The position numbers were made by a program, and so were the translations under genes. Below the pieces are notes generated by a model. The model did not search any database. It worked only from the letters and a program-made list of their open reading frames with translations, and was not told the origin of the DNA. Source: Stenotrophomonas rhizophila (lineage in GTDB: Bacteria > Pseudomonadota > Gammaproteobacteria > Xanthomonadales > Xanthomonadaceae). From it: a stretch of DNA of 64,000 bases. The stretch lies in the NCBI RefSeq assembly GCF_007667275.1, contig NZ_VDQT01000002.1:868001-932000 (forward strand), written 5' to 3'. The first letter of the stretch is position 1; each line of letters opens with the position of its first letter. This document shows positions 62,833 to 64,000 of this stretch, piece after piece.

Positions 62833-62866
62833 CAAAAAAACGGGCAGCCATGAGGCTGCCCGTTTC
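62833..62866. terminator. Bidirectional terminator downstream of bamD
   Basis: AAACGGGCAGCC-ATGA-GGCTGCCCGTTT with seven A on the left (a U-run for the minus-strand bamD transcript) and TTTCATT on the right. Confidence 0.88.
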
Positions 62867-62887
62867 ATTGTGACTACCGCGCTGGAA

Positions 62888-63772
62888 TCAACGGCGGTTC
62901 ATGGTCGCATTGCGCTGGCCGGTGCTGGCCGACTTCTCGCCGGCGAACGGGTTCAGCTTGCGCACCATCCACGGGTATTTCGGCCAGTTGCCCTGCAGCC
63001 ACGGGTGCTCGGGCTGGTTGAGCTCCAGCACGCGGCGGGCGTCGTCGGCCAGGGTCTTGTTGCCCAGGTGGGTATAGGCTTCACCCAGCGCGGCCACGGC
63101 GTCGTACTGGAAGGCGCTCTGCGGGTAGGTTTCCAGCAGGTAGTTGGCGCGGCCGGCGGCCGAGACCCAGGCCTCGCGGCGCAGGTAGTACAGGGCGTTG
63201 TCCAGCTCGTGCTGGGCGAACACGTCGCGCAGCTCGAGCATGCGGCTGCGTGCGTCGGCGGCGTAACGGCTGTTGGGGTAACGCTCGACCACGATGTTGA
63301 AGTCGGCGTAGGCCTGGCGCGGGGTGGACAGGTCGCGGCGGCTCGGGTCCAGCGACCACACGCGGCGCAGGAACACCGTGTTGCGGTTGCTGTTGGCCAG
63401 CCCGCGCAGGTAGTACATGTAGGCGATGTTGCGGTGGGTCGGGTAGGTGCGGATGAAGCGGTCGATGCTGGACACCGCGTCATCGTGCTTGCCGGCCTTG
63501 TACTGGGCGTAGGCGGTTTCGATCATCGCCTGCTCGGTGTACGGGCCGTACGGGTACTGGGCGATCAGGCGGCGGAAGGTCGCCTCGGCGCCGCTCCAGT
63601 TGCCCTTTTCCATCAGGCCATGGCTCTTTTCGTAGATCGTTTCTACCGGCTGGCCTTCTTCCGGGTTGTCACCCTTGGCGCCACGGTGGCAGCCGGTGGA
63701 AACGAGGGCCAGGACCAGCATCAGGGCCGCGGTGCGGACGGGCGCGGACAGCAGGGAAGAGCGTCGGATCAT
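62888..63772 (-). CDS. bamD: Outer-membrane assembly lipoprotein BamD
   Basis: 294-residue essential partner of BamA in folding outer-membrane proteins. Signal peptide with lipobox LVSTGC (Cys about residue 28), then five TPR-like helical repeats (for example AEATFRRLIAQYPYGPYTEQAM, ADFNIVVERYPNSRYAADARS) characteristic of YfiO/ComL. A roughly 30-residue C-terminal extension follows the last repeat. Divergent from rluD, as in many gammaproteobacteria, with a terminator 22 bp after the stop. Confidence 0.95.
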   Translation of the reverse strand: MIRRSSLLSAPVRTAALMLVLALVSTGCHRGAKGDNPEEGQPVETIYEKSHGLMEKGNWSGAEATFRRLIAQYPYGPYTEQAMIETAYAQYKAGKHDDAVSSIDRFIRTYPTHRNIAYMYYLRGLANSNRNTVFLRRVWSLDPSRRDLSTPRQAYADFNIVVERYPNSRYAADARSRMLELRDVFAQHELDNALYYLRREAWVSAAGRANYLLETYPQSAFQYDAVAALGEAYTHLGNKTLADDARRVLELNQPEHPWLQGNWPKYPWMVRKLNPFAGEKSASTGQRNATMNRR

Positions 63773-63888
63773 GGGGTCAGGGCGGGACGCGGCTGGAATA
63801 CGAAGGGTCGATGATAGCCTAGTGGCCTGTCCTGCGACTGAAAGTGGTCGCCGGGACCCCCAATTTGTCTTCCTGCGGTGTGCTCCCC

Positions 63889-64000
63889 ATGTCCGATAAC
63901 CCTTCTGAAACCGACTCCACCCGCCAGGCCACCGTGCCCGATACCGCCGCTGGGCGGCGCTTCGACGCCGTGCTGGCCGAACTGTTCCCCGAATTCTCCC
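63889..64000 (+). CDS. rluD: 23S rRNA pseudouridine synthase RluD, 5' end (truncated by the window edge)
   Basis: Only 37 codons are visible: a short acidic leader ([19 protein letters not shown]) and the start of the S4 RNA-binding domain ([17 protein letters not shown]), the usual beginning of RluD, which forms pseudouridines 1911/1915/1917 of 23S rRNA. The divergent bamD neighbour supports this. The catalytic domain lies outside. Confidence 0.85.
   Translation, partial: MSDNPSETDSTRQATVPDTAAGRRFDAVLAELFPEFS

Overview
The window is a chromosomal segment of a high-GC gammaproteobacterium of the Xanthomonadaceae/Lysobacteraceae, most likely Stenotrophomonas. Three things point there: dense GTAG-headed palindromic repeats of the SMAG type (Stenotrophomonas maltophilia GTAG) in almost every intergenic gap, a Xanthomonas-like order of type IV pilus genes, and divergent bamD/rluD. 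Most of the DNA is core chromosome, with a few AT-richer or repeat-rich accessory pockets.

Layout. 1-5250: end of pyk, a class I aldolase, a macrodomain protein (minus), and cysK divergent from a CysB-type regulator. 5389-8005: a His/Met-rich DUF2946 protein and an OprC-like copper receptor. 8442-13271: an RND efflux pair with an overlapping GNAT gene. 13517-18889: two sodium:alanine symporters (AGCS family) with a SpoU-type RNA methyltransferase, a candidate small RNA and an outer-membrane beta-barrel protein between them. 18984-26653 (mostly minus): M28 peptidase, mscL, FAH-family hydrolase, a small membrane protein, a Rieske protein (plus), a SLC13-type transporter, trmB, thiG and thiS. 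26857-28877: GDSL-esterase autotransporter and tRNA-Gly(CCC).

29025-37013: an NTF2-like protein, NAD(P)HX dehydratase and a histidine phosphatase, then a translationally coupled minus-strand operon of Mn-catalase, a 1271-residue three-enzyme fusion (clan GH-A hydrolase, GT-B glycosyltransferase, UDP-galactopyranose-mutase-like flavoprotein) and galE. 37360-39068: an AT-richer two-gene insert coding for an amino-acid-hydroxylase-type 2-oxoglutarate dioxygenase and a LysO-type exporter. 39406-43113: rimK, a secreted hypothetical protein and an OmpR/histidine-kinase pair.

43222-57890 is the type IV pilus region: coaE-pilD-pilC (minus), two pilin genes and pilB (plus), pilR-pilS (minus). A roughly 5.6-kb accessory segment sits between pilB and pilR. 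It carries a spermidine-synthase-like membrane protein, two small secreted proteins and a gene fusing a SymE-type toxin domain to a HigA-type antitoxin domain. The window ends with sucCD, nadE, a hypothetical gene, bamD and the start of rluD.

The most unusual items are the glycan-enzyme fusion operon, the dioxygenase-exporter pair, the SymE-HigA fusion, and the repeated use of the GTAG head of SMAG repeats as the stop codon of neighbouring genes (five cases). A clean operator-like palindrome sits beside the aldolase -10 box, and the intergenic DNA also holds a MITE-like 173-bp element and a 32-bp degenerate tandem array.
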